Shown: positions 1 through 8,733 of the stretch, one piece after another | Layout of the letters: every line of letters begins with the position of its first letter | Numbering within the stretch: the stretch's first letter is position 1 | Source: Mesorhizobium denitrificans | GTDB taxonomy: Bacteria > Pseudomonadota > Alphaproteobacteria > Rhizobiales > Rhizobiaceae | Assembly (NCBI RefSeq): GCF_003403035.1 | Contig: NZ_QURN01000016.1 | Coordinates: 38,946 to 102,945, forward strand | Length of the DNA: 64,000 bases | Reading direction: 5' to 3' | The notes under the pieces: model-generated | Databases searched by the model: none | Seen by the model: the letters and a program-made list of their open reading frames with translations, nothing else | What the model was told of the DNA's origin: nothing | Position numbers and translations under genes: made by a program

Positions 1-6
1 ACTGCC

Positions 7-50
7 CCTTCTCCCCTTGAGGGAGAAGGTGCCGGCTGGCGGATGAGGGG
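7..50. repeat. REP-like intergenic palindromic repeat
   Basis: A 9-bp perfect stem (7-15 with 21-29, loop of 5) is followed by GGATGAGGGG at 41-50. This resembles the short GC-rich palindromes scattered between rhizobial genes. A related copy in the opposite sense lies at 53844-53884. It sits just past the stop of the minus-strand hydrolase at 91 and could help to terminate that transcript. Confidence 0.55.
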
Positions 51-90
51 TAATAAGGGGAAGTAAAAGGCGCAGACGGGGCGCGCGCTT

Positions 91-639
91 CTAAAGCCGC
101 GAAAGAAACTGCGCGAACACCATCGAACCTTCTGGCCAGGGGCCGAAACCGGATTCGCTGTTCAGATGTCCGGCTTGGCCCGCATCGATGAAAAGCGAGC
201 CCCATGCGGCTGCGATATCCTCTGCCACCTCATACGAGCAGAACGGATCGTTCCTGCTGCCGACAACGATTGACGGAAACGGCAGGGGGTCGCGAGGATA
301 CGGCCCAAAAGTCATCAAATGCTTGGGCCGAATTTCGGGGTTGGCGACATCTGGCGGGGCTACCAAAAACGCGCCCGCAACTTTCTTCTGAAATTGCGGT
401 ACTGCGTTGATAACGGTCGGCACGCCGAGTGAATGCGCCACCAGCACGACGGGCTTTTCGGCCTCATTCACGGCTTTGGCAACCTCGTCGACCCAATGCT
501 CGCGCACGGGCTTCGACCATTCCGCCTGTTCGATCCGGCGCGCGGTGGAAAGTTTTTCTTCCCACCGGCTTTGCCAGTGGTCCGGCCCGGAGTTCGTATA
601 GCCGGGTACGATCAGAATTTCAGCGTCTTTAACTTTCAT
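91..639 (-). CDS. RBBP9/YdeN-family alpha/beta hydrolase
   Basis: This is a 182-residue serine hydrolase of the RBBP9/YdeN type, small cytoplasmic alpha/beta hydrolases whose natural substrates are mostly unknown. The opening ILIVPGYTNSGPDHWQ is characteristic of the family. The nucleophile elbow is AHSLG with Ser70, the acid is probably the Asp of SRNDPF, and the histidine is in QAGHLN near the C-terminus. Length is normal for the family. It stands alone on the minus strand, ending beside a REP-like repeat, with about 240 bases without a gene between its start and the next gene. The family call is firm; the substrate is unknown. Confidence 0.85.
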   Translation of the reverse strand: MKVKDAEILIVPGYTNSGPDHWQSRWEEKLSTARRIEQAEWSKPVREHWVDEVAKAVNEAEKPVVLVAHSLGVPTVINAVPQFQKKVAGAFLVAPPDVANPEIRPKHLMTFGPYPRDPLPFPSIVVGSRNDPFCSYEVAEDIAAAWGSLFIDAGQAGHLNSESGFGPWPEGSMVFAQFLSRL

Positions 640-883
640 GTCTCGGATGTAGCGCTCGAGCCAGCGCCCTGCAAGGCGCTATTGTTCTATAAATGCGAAC
701 GCCGTGTTCGGAAGAATGTATCTTGTGTGAACGATTGCCATTGCGCATCTAGAGCAAGGGAATCCAATTTGAGGCTGCACCATGCAAATTTCTCGGCGAT
801 CCCTGATTGGGACGGGCACATTGATGATGTCCGGCATATCGCCAGCACGCAGCCAGATGGAGAAAACCCTGATGGAGAAAACA

Positions 884-1687
884 ATGAGTGACCTGCCTTT
901 TGCCGCAAACGCACCTGTAAGTGTTTCGCGTGTTGGTTTGCGTGCTCGCGATGCTGCCAAGCTTGCCGACTTTTATCAGAAAGTTGTCGGCCTTCGCCAA
1001 TTGTCGCGCGATGGAAGCGCCATCACGCTCGGCGCGGGCGAACGTCCTTTGCTAGTGTTGGAAGGCGACACCGCGCTCAAGCAGGAAGACCCGCGCAGCG
1101 CCGGGCTTTTCCACACCGCTTTCTTGCTGCCGTCGCGCGGCGACCTTGGCCGCTGGATCAATCACGCCATCGCCAAGCAAATTCCGGTTGACGGCGCGTC
1201 CGACCACCTCGTGAGCGAAGCGCTTTACCTCACCGATCCTGAGGGCAACGGCATCGAAATCTACACCGACCGTCCTGCCAAAGACTGGAAATGGAATGGC
1301 TCGCAGGTGGAAATGGCGACCCATCGCATGGATATTGAAGGCGTCCGCAACTCCATCCCCGCCGGCGCGCCGGAGTGGGACGGCTTTCCGGACAATTCAA
1401 TTGTCGGCCACGTCCATCTGCGCGTAGGCGACCCGCAGACGGCGGAAGATTGGTGGCGCGGCGAAATGGGCTTCGACACGGTCGCGCATTATGGACGCGA
1501 TGCGGTTTTCCTCTCCACCGGCGGCTACCACCATCACATTGGTGCGAACTCTTGGCAGAGCAGGGGAGCCGGCCCGCGGCAGCCCGACACAACCGGCCTG
1601 GGTTGGGTTGAGCTTAGCGCCAAGAATGCAGCCGCCGCCAAGCAGGCCAGCGATCCTTGGGGTAATGCTATTCGGGTTGTTGGCTAA
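884..1687 (+). CDS. VOC-family (glyoxalase/CatE-like) metalloprotein
   Basis: Two vicinal-oxygen-chelate domains in tandem make up this 267-residue protein. It resembles CatE-type ring-cleaving dioxygenases and glyoxalases that bind one divalent metal. Likely metal-ligand regions are GLFHTAF and GNGIEIY in the first domain and GHVHLRV in the second. The chosen ATG has GGAG six bases upstream. An in-frame ATG at 782, also with a GAGG seven bases upstream, would add 34 residues starting with a twin-arginine-like SRRSLIG stretch, so an exported form is possible. A 15-bp tandem duplication (857-871 and 872-886) lies exactly at the internal start. The substrate is unknown. Confidence 0.8.
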   Translation: MSDLPFAANAPVSVSRVGLRARDAAKLADFYQKVVGLRQLSRDGSAITLGAGERPLLVLEGDTALKQEDPRSAGLFHTAFLLPSRGDLGRWINHAIAKQIPVDGASDHLVSEALYLTDPEGNGIEIYTDRPAKDWKWNGSQVEMATHRMDIEGVRNSIPAGAPEWDGFPDNSIVGHVHLRVGDPQTAEDWWRGEMGFDTVAHYGRDAVFLSTGGYHHHIGANSWQSRGAGPRQPDTTGLGWVELSAKNAAAAKQASDPWGNAIRVVG

Positions 1688-1708
1688 TAGCCACGAGAGT
1701 TGTCGCGG

Positions 1709-2170
1709 TCAGCTTGCGAGAGCGCGGGGCGGCAACTCATCAATGTGCAGCCGCGAGCGCATATTCGTGCGGTCGCGGGCCAGATCCGCAATCGAATGCT
1801 TCATCAGAACATCCATGAAGGCATTCAACGCCTCCCGAAGCGCGGCATTCAGGTTGCAATTATCGATCAGCGGGCATTCCGTTGCGTCATTTTCGAAGCA
1901 TTCCGCCATGGCGAAGCTCTCTTCAGTCACGCGCACAACATCGAACAGCGAAATCTGCTCTGCCGGTTTGCCGAGACGCACACCGCCATTGCGCCCGCGC
2001 ACAGTCTCTACCAGCTTGGCCTCCACCAGCGGCTGGAGAATCTTGAACAAAAACAGCTCAGAAACCGAATAGGCCGAAGCAATCTCCGGAATACGGCTGA
2101 GCTGGCCGTCATTGGCCGCGCAATACATCAATATGCGGATCGCGTAGTTGGTCTGGCGGGTCAGTCGCAT
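1709..2170 (-). CDS. rirA: Rrf2-family iron-responsive regulator RirA
   Basis: RirA is the [Fe-S]-binding Rrf2-family repressor that shuts off iron uptake in rhizobia and relatives when iron is sufficient. This 153-residue protein begins MRLTRQTNYAIRILMYC, has the winged helix with the SRIPEIASAYSVSELFLFKIL segment, and carries the three cluster cysteines at positions 91, 99 and 105. AGGAG precedes the chosen ATG; a reading frame open 49 codons further upstream lacks support and is treated as non-coding. Rrf2 relatives IscR and NsrR also have three cysteines, but the whole sequence matches my memory of rhizobial RirA. Its likely target, the suf operon, lies 5 kb away. Confidence 0.9.
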   Translation of the reverse strand: MRLTRQTNYAIRILMYCAANDGQLSRIPEIASAYSVSELFLFKILQPLVEAKLVETVRGRNGGVRLGKPAEQISLFDVVRVTEESFAMAECFENDATECPLIDNCNLNAALREALNAFMDVLMKHSIADLARDRTNMRSRLHIDELPPRALAS

Positions 2171-2207
2171 AAAAACTCCTCGGTGCGTCAAGCACCCATC
2201 CCACCTA

Positions 2208-2234
2208 ATTATACCTTCGTGCGGGTGTACACAA
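2208..2234 (-). promoter_or_regulatory. Predicted rirA promoter
   Basis: On the minus strand a perfect TATAAT -10 (2208-2213) is preceded, after 15 bases, by TTGTGT (2229-2234). An 8-bp palindrome GTGTACAC (2225-2232) overlaps the -35 and could be an operator. The spacer is short, so the exact -35 register is uncertain. Confidence 0.5.
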
Positions 2235-2380
2235 GGAAAGTGGCGTTTTCTTCTCCGGTTTTGCATGGCTTGGTTTCCCCAGCGGCATAGCGGAGAAGCT
2301 TGATATTTATGCTGCAATGCACAATATTACGCGCGTCGGGAGTCGTGAAAACTTGGGGAGGACCCAAGAGGGTATTCGTG

Positions 2381-2938
2381 ATGCAAACGAATAGCGGCAA
2401 CCAGGAAACCCATTTCTTTGTTGTGCGTCAGCTGCGTCCTTCGGAAAAGGACCTTTTTCGCGATCATTTGCTTCGGCTGGATCGCGAAAGCCGCACGGAC
2501 CGTTTCAACGGCGGCACAAAGGATGATTTCCTCATTGCCTATGCTGATCGCTCATTCAGTGATGGCACGAGCGTCATTGGCGTCGTTAACGACGGTCGCG
2601 TCATCGGCGCGGCCGAACTGCATGAAAAGCCGGAGCCGGATGGCGAACCCACCGCCGAAATCGCTTTCAGTGTTGAAAATGAATGGCAGCACCGTGGATT
2701 AGGCGGTCTGCTGTTCGAGCGACTGATCCAGACCGCGATTGGGCTTGGCTATCGTCGGCTGCGCGTCACCACGCACTCGCAGAACGCGGCGATGAAGGCT
2801 CTCGCGCGTCGCTTTGGAGCGAAACTCACCTTCGAATTTGGCGAAACGGTTGGTCTGATCGAGCTGGAAGATGCAGTGCATATGGCTTTGCCAATCCATG
2901 CTCGTACAGATTTCTGGCATCAGCGCGACCAACATTGA
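2381..2938 (+). CDS. GNAT-family N-acetyltransferase
   Basis: This 185-residue protein of the Gcn5-related acetyltransferase fold presumably transfers acetyl from acetyl-CoA to an amine or a protein lysine. The central beta-strand AEIAFSVENEWQHRGLGGLLFERLIQTA contains the acetyl-CoA pyrophosphate loop in the form Q-H-R-G-L-G, followed by the usual helix. The later RLRVTTHSQNAAMKALARRFG matches the family C-terminal half. The ATG at 2381 was chosen because AGAGGG stands eight bases upstream; an in-frame upstream extension is rich in residues atypical of the family. The substrate cannot be predicted. Confidence 0.8.
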   Translation: MQTNSGNQETHFFVVRQLRPSEKDLFRDHLLRLDRESRTDRFNGGTKDDFLIAYADRSFSDGTSVIGVVNDGRVIGAAELHEKPEPDGEPTAEIAFSVENEWQHRGLGGLLFERLIQTAIGLGYRRLRVTTHSQNAAMKALARRFGAKLTFEFGETVGLIELEDAVHMALPIHARTDFWHQRDQH

Positions 2939-2969
2939 CCCCCGTCTGGATGCCTCTATCATTCGTTGG

Positions 2970-3458
2970 ATGAACGAGCAGCCTCCACCAACCTTTGAAG
3001 AACTCAAGGCAATGGTCGGTCAGGATTTGTCGGTTTCCGACTGGGTTTTGATCGATCAGCAGCGGATAAACCGCTTTGCTGAAGCTACGGGCGACACACA
3101 ATGGGTGCATTTGGATGCGGAGCGCGCGCGTCGCGAAAGCCCGTTTCGCAAGCCTGTAGCGCACGGACATCTGACGCTCGCTCTAGTCGCCGCGCTCGGC
3201 CAAACCATCGGCGCGATTCCCGAAAATACCCAAGCCGCAATCAATCACGGCATTGAGCATGTGCGCTTTTTGTCACCCGTTCTTGTCGGCTCGCGCGTGC
3301 GGCTGCACAGCAAATTGCTCGCCGTGGATGATGTCGGGCCGGGCCAATACCTCATCCGCGTGCTGAACACGATGGAGGTAGAGGGTCAGCAGACGCCCGC
3401 GCTCACCTGCGAATGCCTGACGATGTTCTATGAACGTCGCGCGCGCCGAACCAGCTAA
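2970..3458 (+). CDS. MaoC-family (R)-specific enoyl-CoA hydratase
   Basis: This hot-dog-fold MaoC hydratase of 162 residues is expected to add water to 2-enoyl-CoA thioesters. The hydratase motif is clear: FAEATGDTQWVHLD, with Asp42 and His47 as the catalytic pair, then PVAHGHLTLAL in the long helix. Length is typical of single-domain MaoC proteins. It starts 31 bases after the acetyltransferase gene on the same strand, so the two may be co-transcribed. It ends nine bases short of the convergent tyrS stop. Confidence 0.87.
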   Translation: MNEQPPPTFEELKAMVGQDLSVSDWVLIDQQRINRFAEATGDTQWVHLDAERARRESPFRKPVAHGHLTLALVAALGQTIGAIPENTQAAINHGIEHVRFLSPVLVGSRVRLHSKLLAVDDVGPGQYLIRVLNTMEVEGQQTPALTCECLTMFYERRARRTS

Positions 3459-3467
3459 TCCACGCTT

Positions 3468-4721
3468 TTATGAAGCGCGGATAAGTATATGTTTTTTCTT
3501 GCCAAACGACAGTTTGATCACGCCATCGTCCGTGACAAAAGAATTCGTCACGGTCATCTTGTCGTCTGACACCGGTTGATCGTTGAGCCGCAGCGCGCCA
3601 CCCTGCAAGGCTCTGCGCGCTTCACCATTTGACGCCGCCAGGCCTGCCTGCACAAACAGCGCGAGCACGCCAACGCCCTGCGCAAGTTCCGCAGCGGGCA
3701 CAGTCACGGTGGGCAGGCTGTCTGCCAGCGCGCCTTCCTCAAACGTCTTGCGCGCCGTCTCGGCAGCGTCTTCGGCGGCCTCGCGGCCATGCACGATCGC
3801 TGTTGCTTCCGTCGCCAGCACCTTCTTGGCTTCGTTGATTTCATTGCCGCCAAGTGCGGCCAGCTTCGCGATTTCATCCAGCGGCAGGCGCGTGAAAATC
3901 TTCAGGAACCGTCCAACATCGGCGTCCTCGGTGTTGCGCCAGTACTGCCAGTAATCATACGGCGAGAAGACATCGCCGTTCAGCCAAACCGCGCCCTTGG
4001 CCGATTTGCCCATCTTCGCGCCGGATGAGGTCGTCAACAGTGGCGTGGTCAGCGCAAAAAGCTGCGGCGTACCCATGCGGTGGCCAAGATCGATCCCGTT
4101 GACGATATTGCCCCATTGATCCGACCCGCCCATCTGCAAACGGCAGTCGTAGCGGCGCGAAAGCTCAACGAAATCATAGCCCTGCAGAACCATATAGTTG
4201 AACTCAAGGAATGACAGTGACTGCTCGCGGTCAAGACGCAGCTTCACGCTGTCAAAGGTCAGCATGCGGTTGACGGAAAAATGCCGGCCCACATCGCGCA
4301 AAAACTCGACATAGTTCAGCTTCATCAACCAATCGGCATTGTTGACCATGATGGCATCGCCGGAACCCTCGCCGAAACGCAGGATTCGCCCGAAAATCTT
4401 CTTGATGCCCTCAATATTCTCGTTGATCGTCGCCGCCGTCAGCAGTTTGCGCTGGTCGTCGCGAAATGACGGATCGCCGATCATCGACGTACCGCCACCC
4501 ATCAGTGCAATCGGCCGGTGTCCCGTCTCCTGAAACCAATAAAGCATCGTCGCGGAAATCAGATTGCCGATATGCAGGCTCGTCGCCGTCGCGTCGTAGC
4601 CAACGTAAGCCGTCACGCGCTCTTTCGAGAGCAGATCATCGAACGCGTTTTCATCCGAGATTTGGTGGATGAAGCCGCGCTCCTTCATGACGTTCAGGAA
4701 ATCGGATTTGAAGCCTGCCAT
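3468..4721 (-). CDS. tyrS: Tyrosyl-tRNA synthetase
   Basis: TyrS charges tRNA-Tyr with tyrosine in the cytoplasm. The 417-residue protein shows the class I signatures HIGN (His50) and KMGKS (about residue 238), the tyrosine-pocket segment [29 protein letters not shown], and a C-terminal S4 RNA-binding domain from about residue 350 ([19 protein letters not shown]). Length is normal for bacterial TyrS. It is divergent from anmK across a 105-base gap, an arrangement I recall from other Hyphomicrobiales. Confidence 0.97.
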   Translation of the reverse strand: MAGFKSDFLNVMKERGFIHQISDENAFDDLLSKERVTAYVGYDATATSLHIGNLISATMLYWFQETGHRPIALMGGGTSMIGDPSFRDDQRKLLTAATINENIEGIKKIFGRILRFGEGSGDAIMVNNADWLMKLNYVEFLRDVGRHFSVNRMLTFDSVKLRLDREQSLSFLEFNYMVLQGYDFVELSRRYDCRLQMGGSDQWGNIVNGIDLGHRMGTPQLFALTTPLLTTSSGAKMGKSAKGAVWLNGDVFSPYDYWQYWRNTEDADVGRFLKIFTRLPLDEIAKLAALGGNEINEAKKVLATEATAIVHGREAAEDAAETARKTFEEGALADSLPTVTVPAAELAQGVGVLALFVQAGLAASNGEARRALQGGALRLNDQPVSDDKMTVTNSFVTDDGVIKLSFGKKKHILIRAS

Positions 4722-4826
4722 TTTCAGTCTCTGTGTGGATTTGGCCCGTTGGGCGTAGGTCGGTGCGGCTTTAACAGCTTTGCGCGAAGAATCACGTAAA
4801 AAGTGACTTTCACGTGGAAGGTAGGC

Positions 4827-5942
4827 ATGTCCTTGACTGTGGCAATGGGTTTGATGAGCGGCACGTCGATGGATGGCATCGACATTGCCATTCTTCGAAC
4901 GGACGGCGTTGACCGCGTTGAATTCGGCCCTGCCGCATTCTTTCCCTATGACGCAGAGTTTCGCTGGAAACTCGCGCAGTCACTGGAAACCGCCAAGCAA
5001 ATTCAGCATCGCGAGGAACGTCCCGGAAATCTGGAGGCGCTGGAGCGCGAGATTACCGAGCGCCACGCCGACGCAATTAAATCGCTGCTTTCAAAAACGA
5101 GTGAGCACCCCGAACTAATTGGTTTTCATGGACAAACCGTGCTCCATCGCCCCCAGAACACTTTGACCGTTCAGCTTGGCGATGGCGAATTGCTCGCCCA
5201 TCTGACAGGTATCCCGGTCGTATACGACATGCGCGCAAATGACATGGCCCACGGTGGGCAGGGCGCGCCCCTGGTCCCCGCCTATCATGCCGCGCTTGCT
5301 CGCTCGAAAGCCGCCGAATGGCGCGACCTGTATCCCGTGGTTTTCGTCAATATCGGCGGCATATCGAACATCACTTACGTTCCCACGGCGGGCGACCCTA
5401 TCGCCTTCGATACGGGACCCGGCAACGCGCTTATTGATCAATGGGTGGCTCGCGAAGGCGGTGTTCCCTTCGATGATGGCGGGCGAATCGCCAGCGAGGG
5501 CGGCATTATCGAAACCGCAGTCGAGCGCTATCTGCAAAACCCGTTCTTCGCAAGGAGCGGTCCAAAATCGCTTGATCGACTGGATTTCACGCTGGATCAG
5601 CTCGGCGCTCTCGACCTGTCGGATGGCGCGCGCACACTTGCCGCTGTCTCCGCGCGATCCATTTTGAAGGCCGTCGATCATCTGCCCGAAAAGCCAAAGC
5701 TCTGGATCATATGCGGCGGTGGTCGAAAAAACCCGAATATTGTTGCCGATTTGCGGGTCGGCGCGGCCTTGCAAAATGCTGAGGTAATCGTTGCCGAGGA
5801 CGCAGGCTGGAACGGTGATTTCACCGAAGCCGAGGCGTGGGCTTATCTCGCCGTCCGCGCCGCAAAAGGGCTGCCGCTCACATATCCATCCACAACCGGC
5901 TGTCGCGCACCCGTCAGCGGGGGCGAGTTTGCTCGACCCTAG
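4827..5942 (+). CDS. anmK: Anhydro-N-acetylmuramic acid kinase
   Basis: AnmK phosphorylates and opens 1,6-anhydro-MurNAc to MurNAc-6-phosphate during recycling of peptidoglycan. The family signature [15 protein letters not shown] lies at the N-terminus, and [33 protein letters not shown] and CGGGRKNP follow in the expected order. At 371 residues it is of normal size. The ATG at 4827 has GGAAGG six bases upstream and is preferred to the ATG eight codons earlier. Its stop overlaps that of the convergent paiB-like gene in a shared CTAG. Confidence 0.93.
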   Translation: MSLTVAMGLMSGTSMDGIDIAILRTDGVDRVEFGPAAFFPYDAEFRWKLAQSLETAKQIQHREERPGNLEALEREITERHADAIKSLLSKTSEHPELIGFHGQTVLHRPQNTLTVQLGDGELLAHLTGIPVVYDMRANDMAHGGQGAPLVPAYHAALARSKAAEWRDLYPVVFVNIGGISNITYVPTAGDPIAFDTGPGNALIDQWVAREGGVPFDDGGRIASEGGIIETAVERYLQNPFFARSGPKSLDRLDFTLDQLGALDLSDGARTLAAVSARSILKAVDHLPEKPKLWIICGGGRKNPNIVADLRVGAALQNAEVIVAEDAGWNGDFTEAEAWAYLAVRAAKGLPLTYPSTTGCRAPVSGGEFARP

Positions 5943-6580
5943 TCGAGCTTGCCGTACTGGCGCACCAAGCCAGCCATCACTTGCCCGGAGGCGGCTTTCT
6001 CAAGACCCTCAGCCACTCCTGAACGATCCGCAACCGGACGATTCTGACTAACCTTCCATTTTCCGGAAAGCTCGGAAACTTCGATCTCCAGCCCCACAAT
6101 GCCCTTCATCTGCGATTCGATATATCCCGCGGGAGCATCGTGTACCTGCCAGGGCGCTTCGCGAGTGGCCTCATGCGTGGCGGTCAACTCCGTAATCTGG
6201 TTCAGCAGCCAACTGGAATCTTCAAAAACCTGCGCGATCCCGCGCGCTTGCACGGTGACATAATTCCACGTCGGCACGACTTTGCCAGTCTCGCGCTTGG
6301 TTTCGTACCAGGACGGTGTGATGTAGCTTTCAGAACCCTGAAACACCACGAGAACCGTCGAATCTGGATTGTCGCGCAATATTTTCCAATGCGGGTTTGC
6401 GCGCGCCAAGTGAGCCCGCAGGCGGATCGCTCCATCGTCACCAACCGAAATTAAAAATGGAAGCGGATCGGCGACAGGTCCTGACGGCGTAGCCGAAATC
6501 ATCAAGCCGAGCGGATGCGCGCGGACAAGCGCCTGCAAAACGTCGCTGTTCGTTTCGATAAAATGCGGCGGCTGATACAT
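5939..6580 (-). CDS. PaiB-family FMN-binding negative regulator
   Basis: This 213-residue protein matches PaiB/FMN-binding negative transcriptional regulators, split-barrel flavin-binding proteins. Diagnostic parts are MYQPPHF at the start, the ARANPHW segment, SWYETKRETGKVVPTWNYVTVQARG, and the C-terminal KWKVSQNRP. GGAG eight bases upstream supports the chosen ATG; the frame stays open upstream without support. It overlaps anmK by four bases tail to tail. In Bacillus PaiB affects sporulation and protease genes, but its role in Alphaproteobacteria is not established, and no PaiA acetyltransferase partner sits beside it. Confidence 0.87.
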   Translation of the reverse strand: MYQPPHFIETNSDVLQALVRAHPLGLMISATPSGPVADPLPFLISVGDDGAIRLRAHLARANPHWKILRDNPDSTVLVVFQGSESYITPSWYETKRETGKVVPTWNYVTVQARGIAQVFEDSSWLLNQITELTATHEATREAPWQVHDAPAGYIESQMKGIVGLEIEVSELSGKWKVSQNRPVADRSGVAEGLEKAASGQVMAGLVRQYGKLD

Positions 6581-6615
6581 ATGCGTGGCTCCAAAGCGCA
6601 CGCTATATCCTCGAC

Positions 6616-6643
6616 ATGCTGGCCCAAAATCTTGAGCCAGCAT
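6616..6643. promoter_or_regulatory. Inverted repeat upstream of the PaiB-like gene
   Basis: ATGCTGGC (6616-6623) pairs with GCCAGCAT (6636-6643); inside them CAA and TTG also pair after one mismatch, leaving a four-base loop. It lies in the 83-base gap between two minus-strand genes, 36 bases ahead of the paiB-like start. It could be the terminator of the upstream hydrolase or an operator for paiB. No T-run follows on the minus strand, so a simple intrinsic terminator is less likely. Confidence 0.45.
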
Positions 6644-6663
6644 GAACTATTGAATGGCCAAAT

Positions 6664-7338
6664 TTAGCGCAGTCGCTTCGGCCTTGGATCAGCCAGTTCG
6701 CCCGCCAGACGTCGGTCGAGATAGTCGGCGCAATCGTCGATCAGCTCTTCAGCATGGCTCGCGAAGAAGTGGTTCGCACCGGGCAGCGTTTTCTGCGTGA
6801 TAGTAATGCCCTTTTGCGTGTGCAGTTTGTCCACCAGCACCTGCACATCCTTTGGCGGCGCAACCTTGTCGGCGTCGCCGTGGATTATCAGACCGGACGA
6901 AGGGCAGGGCGCGAGGAACGAGAAATCATAGGTGTTCGGCTGCGGGGCCACCGAAATGAAGCCTTCGATTTCCGGACGGCGCATCAATAGCTGCATGCCG
7001 ATCCACGCGCCGAACGAATAGCCCGCCACCCAGCAGCTTTTTGAATCCGGATGCAGCGATTGCACCCAGTCCAGCGCCGCGGCAGCATCGGAAAGTTCAC
7101 CAACGCCGTGATCGAACGCGCCTTGGCTTCGGCCGATTCCACGGAAATTGAAACGCAGTGTGGTGAAATTGCGCTTCTGGAACATGTAAAACAGATCGTA
7201 GACGATCTTGTTGTTCATCGTTCCGCCAAATTGCGGGTGTGGATGCAGCACGATAGCAATCGGCGCATTCTTTTCCTTGGAAGGCTGATAGCGACCTTCG
7301 AGACGCCCTTCGGGACCGTTAAAAATAACCTCTGGCAT
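6664..7338 (-). CDS. Alpha/beta hydrolase (dienelactone hydrolase-like)
   Basis: This 224-residue cytoplasmic alpha/beta hydrolase belongs to a small group widely conserved in Alphaproteobacteria. Visible features are the oxyanion region LHPHPQFGGTMNNK, FNFRGIGRSQG, the nucleophile elbow GYSFG (Ser108), the acid in IIHGDADKV (Asp157) and His190 in GANHFF. The chosen ATG corresponds to MPEVIFNGPEG; an upstream in-frame extension is basic and unlike the family. It is transcribed divergently from the suf operon, so both start in the 224-base region that carries the Irr-type box. The substrate is unknown. Confidence 0.83.
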   Translation of the reverse strand: MPEVIFNGPEGRLEGRYQPSKEKNAPIAIVLHPHPQFGGTMNNKIVYDLFYMFQKRNFTTLRFNFRGIGRSQGAFDHGVGELSDAAAALDWVQSLHPDSKSCWVAGYSFGAWIGMQLLMRRPEIEGFISVAPQPNTYDFSFLAPCPSSGLIIHGDADKVAPPKDVQVLVDKLHTQKGITITQKTLPGANHFFASHAEELIDDCADYLDRRLAGELADPRPKRLR

Positions 7339-7430
7339 AAAATACTCCGAAAGACTCCACTTTTTGCGCTTGCTGCGCCAAAACCGGCTCGGGCAACCTT
7401 GACGCATTGCGCGGGCCGTCATAGAGCTAG

Positions 7431-7447
7431 TTTAGAATTGTTCAAAA
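7431..7447. promoter_or_regulatory. Irr-type iron control element (ICE box) upstream of suf
   Basis: TTTAGAATTGTTCAAAA matches the rhizobial ICE/Irr consensus TTTAGAA-N3-TTCTAAA in 13 of 14 defined positions. It lies 115 bases ahead of the first suf gene and 92 bases ahead of the divergent hydrolase. Irr is the haem-responsive Fur-family regulator of Hyphomicrobiales and is known to repress suf genes in Agrobacterium under low iron. Irr itself is not encoded in this window. Confidence 0.65.
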
Positions 7448-7562
7448 TTGGACGACGACAATCCCGCCCATGTAGAAGCGGCTTAGATAGGACGGCTCGA
7501 TAGTCAATTTCAAGAAAATTGCGCAGCGAAGCCCTTATCAAAGAAATTGGAATGTAAACGCA

Positions 7563-8726
7563 ATGAACGGCCGGCGTGCCTATCTCGACCATAATGCGAG
7601 CGCTCCGCTGCTTGATGCAGCGCGTGCAGCTATGGTCGCGGCGATGGACCTGACCGGCAATCCGTCCTCGGTGCACGGCGAGGGGCGCAAAGTTCGCCAG
7701 TCTATCGAATCCGCGCGTCGCGATGTTGCCGCGCTGGTCAACACCAAGCCGGAGCATATCGTTTTCACCTCGGGTGCGACAGAAGCCGCCATGACGGTGT
7801 TGACGCCTGATTGGCAGATGGGCCGGTCGCCGGTGCGCATGAGCCATCTTTATGTCTGCGCCACAGATCACCCCTGCATATTGAATGGCGGGCGCTTCAC
7901 TGCCGCTCAAGTCGGCCGCATCGGCGTTGATGGGCAGGGCATTGTTGACCTTGCAGCACTTCAGAATGCGCTGGCTGAGCACAACCGCGACGAGGGTCTG
8001 CCGCTGGTCGCCATTCATGCCGTAAACAATGAAACGGGCGTGGTTCAGCCGGTCAACGAGATTGCTGCCGTGGTTCGTCAAGCTGGCGGTGTTTTGGTTC
8101 TCGATGCGGCGCAGGCTGGTGGTCGCATCGTGCTGGATCTGGCGTCCGGCATTGCGGATTACATTCTGCTTTCGGCTCACAAAATGGGTGGCCCGAAGGG
8201 CATAGGCGCAATTGCTGCTGCATCAGACCTCATGATGCCGAAGCCGCTCGTCACTGGCGGCGGGCAGGAAAAGGGTCATCGCGCAGGCACCGAAAACCCC
8301 GTGGCAATTGCCGGCTTTGGCGCGGCTGCGGTCGCGGCAGCGCGGGCGCTTTCCGAGATTGGCCGCATCGGCGAAATGCGGGATGAGATCGAAGCGCGTA
8401 TTCTGGAAATCTGCCCTGACGCGGTCATTTACAGCGCGGGTGTTCAGCGCGTTTCCAACACCACATTCTTTTCCGTTCCGGGCGTGAAGGCCGAAACCGC
8501 GCAGATCGCGTTTGATCTGGCTGGCGTATCGGTGTCCGCGGGGTCGGCATGTTCGTCCGGCAAGGTTGGCTCCAGTCACGTGTTGAAGGCGATGGGCTAC
8601 GGTGACGAAAACGGTGCACTGCGCGTTTCTATTGGCGCAGCCACAACAAAAGAAGACATTGAGGACTTTACACGCGCTCTGTCTGGGCTAATTGCACGAC
8701 GCAATTCTGCGACACGCGCGGCGTGA
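7563..8726 (+). CDS. NifS/IscS-class cysteine desulfurase, first gene of suf operon
   Basis: This PLP enzyme removes sulfur from cysteine for Fe-S assembly. The 387-residue protein is of the group I (NifS/IscS) class: SAHKMGGPKG holds the PLP lysine (Lys207) and GSACSSGK holds the persulfide cysteine (Cys330). SGATEAAM and NNETG are also present. It opens the suf operon and corresponds by position to sufS2 of Agrobacterium, distinct from the group II SufS encoded five genes later. The ribosome-binding site is weak (GGA at 7549-7551). A 110-base hairpin-rich spacer separates it from sufB. Confidence 0.92.
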   Translation: MNGRRAYLDHNASAPLLDAARAAMVAAMDLTGNPSSVHGEGRKVRQSIESARRDVAALVNTKPEHIVFTSGATEAAMTVLTPDWQMGRSPVRMSHLYVCATDHPCILNGGRFTAAQVGRIGVDGQGIVDLAALQNALAEHNRDEGLPLVAIHAVNNETGVVQPVNEIAAVVRQAGGVLVLDAAQAGGRIVLDLASGIADYILLSAHKMGGPKGIGAIAAASDLMMPKPLVTGGGQEKGHRAGTENPVAIAGFGAAAVAAARALSEIGRIGEMRDEIEARILEICPDAVIYSAGVQRVSNTTFFSVPGVKAETAQIAFDLAGVSVSAGSACSSGKVGSSHVLKAMGYGDENGALRVSIGAATTKEDIEDFTRALSGLIARRNSATRAA

Positions 8727-8733
8727 ACGATTA

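Noticed and set aside
2171..2317. N-terminal extension of RirA
   Set aside because: AGGAG directly precedes the internal ATG, the family start, and the region holds the predicted promoter.
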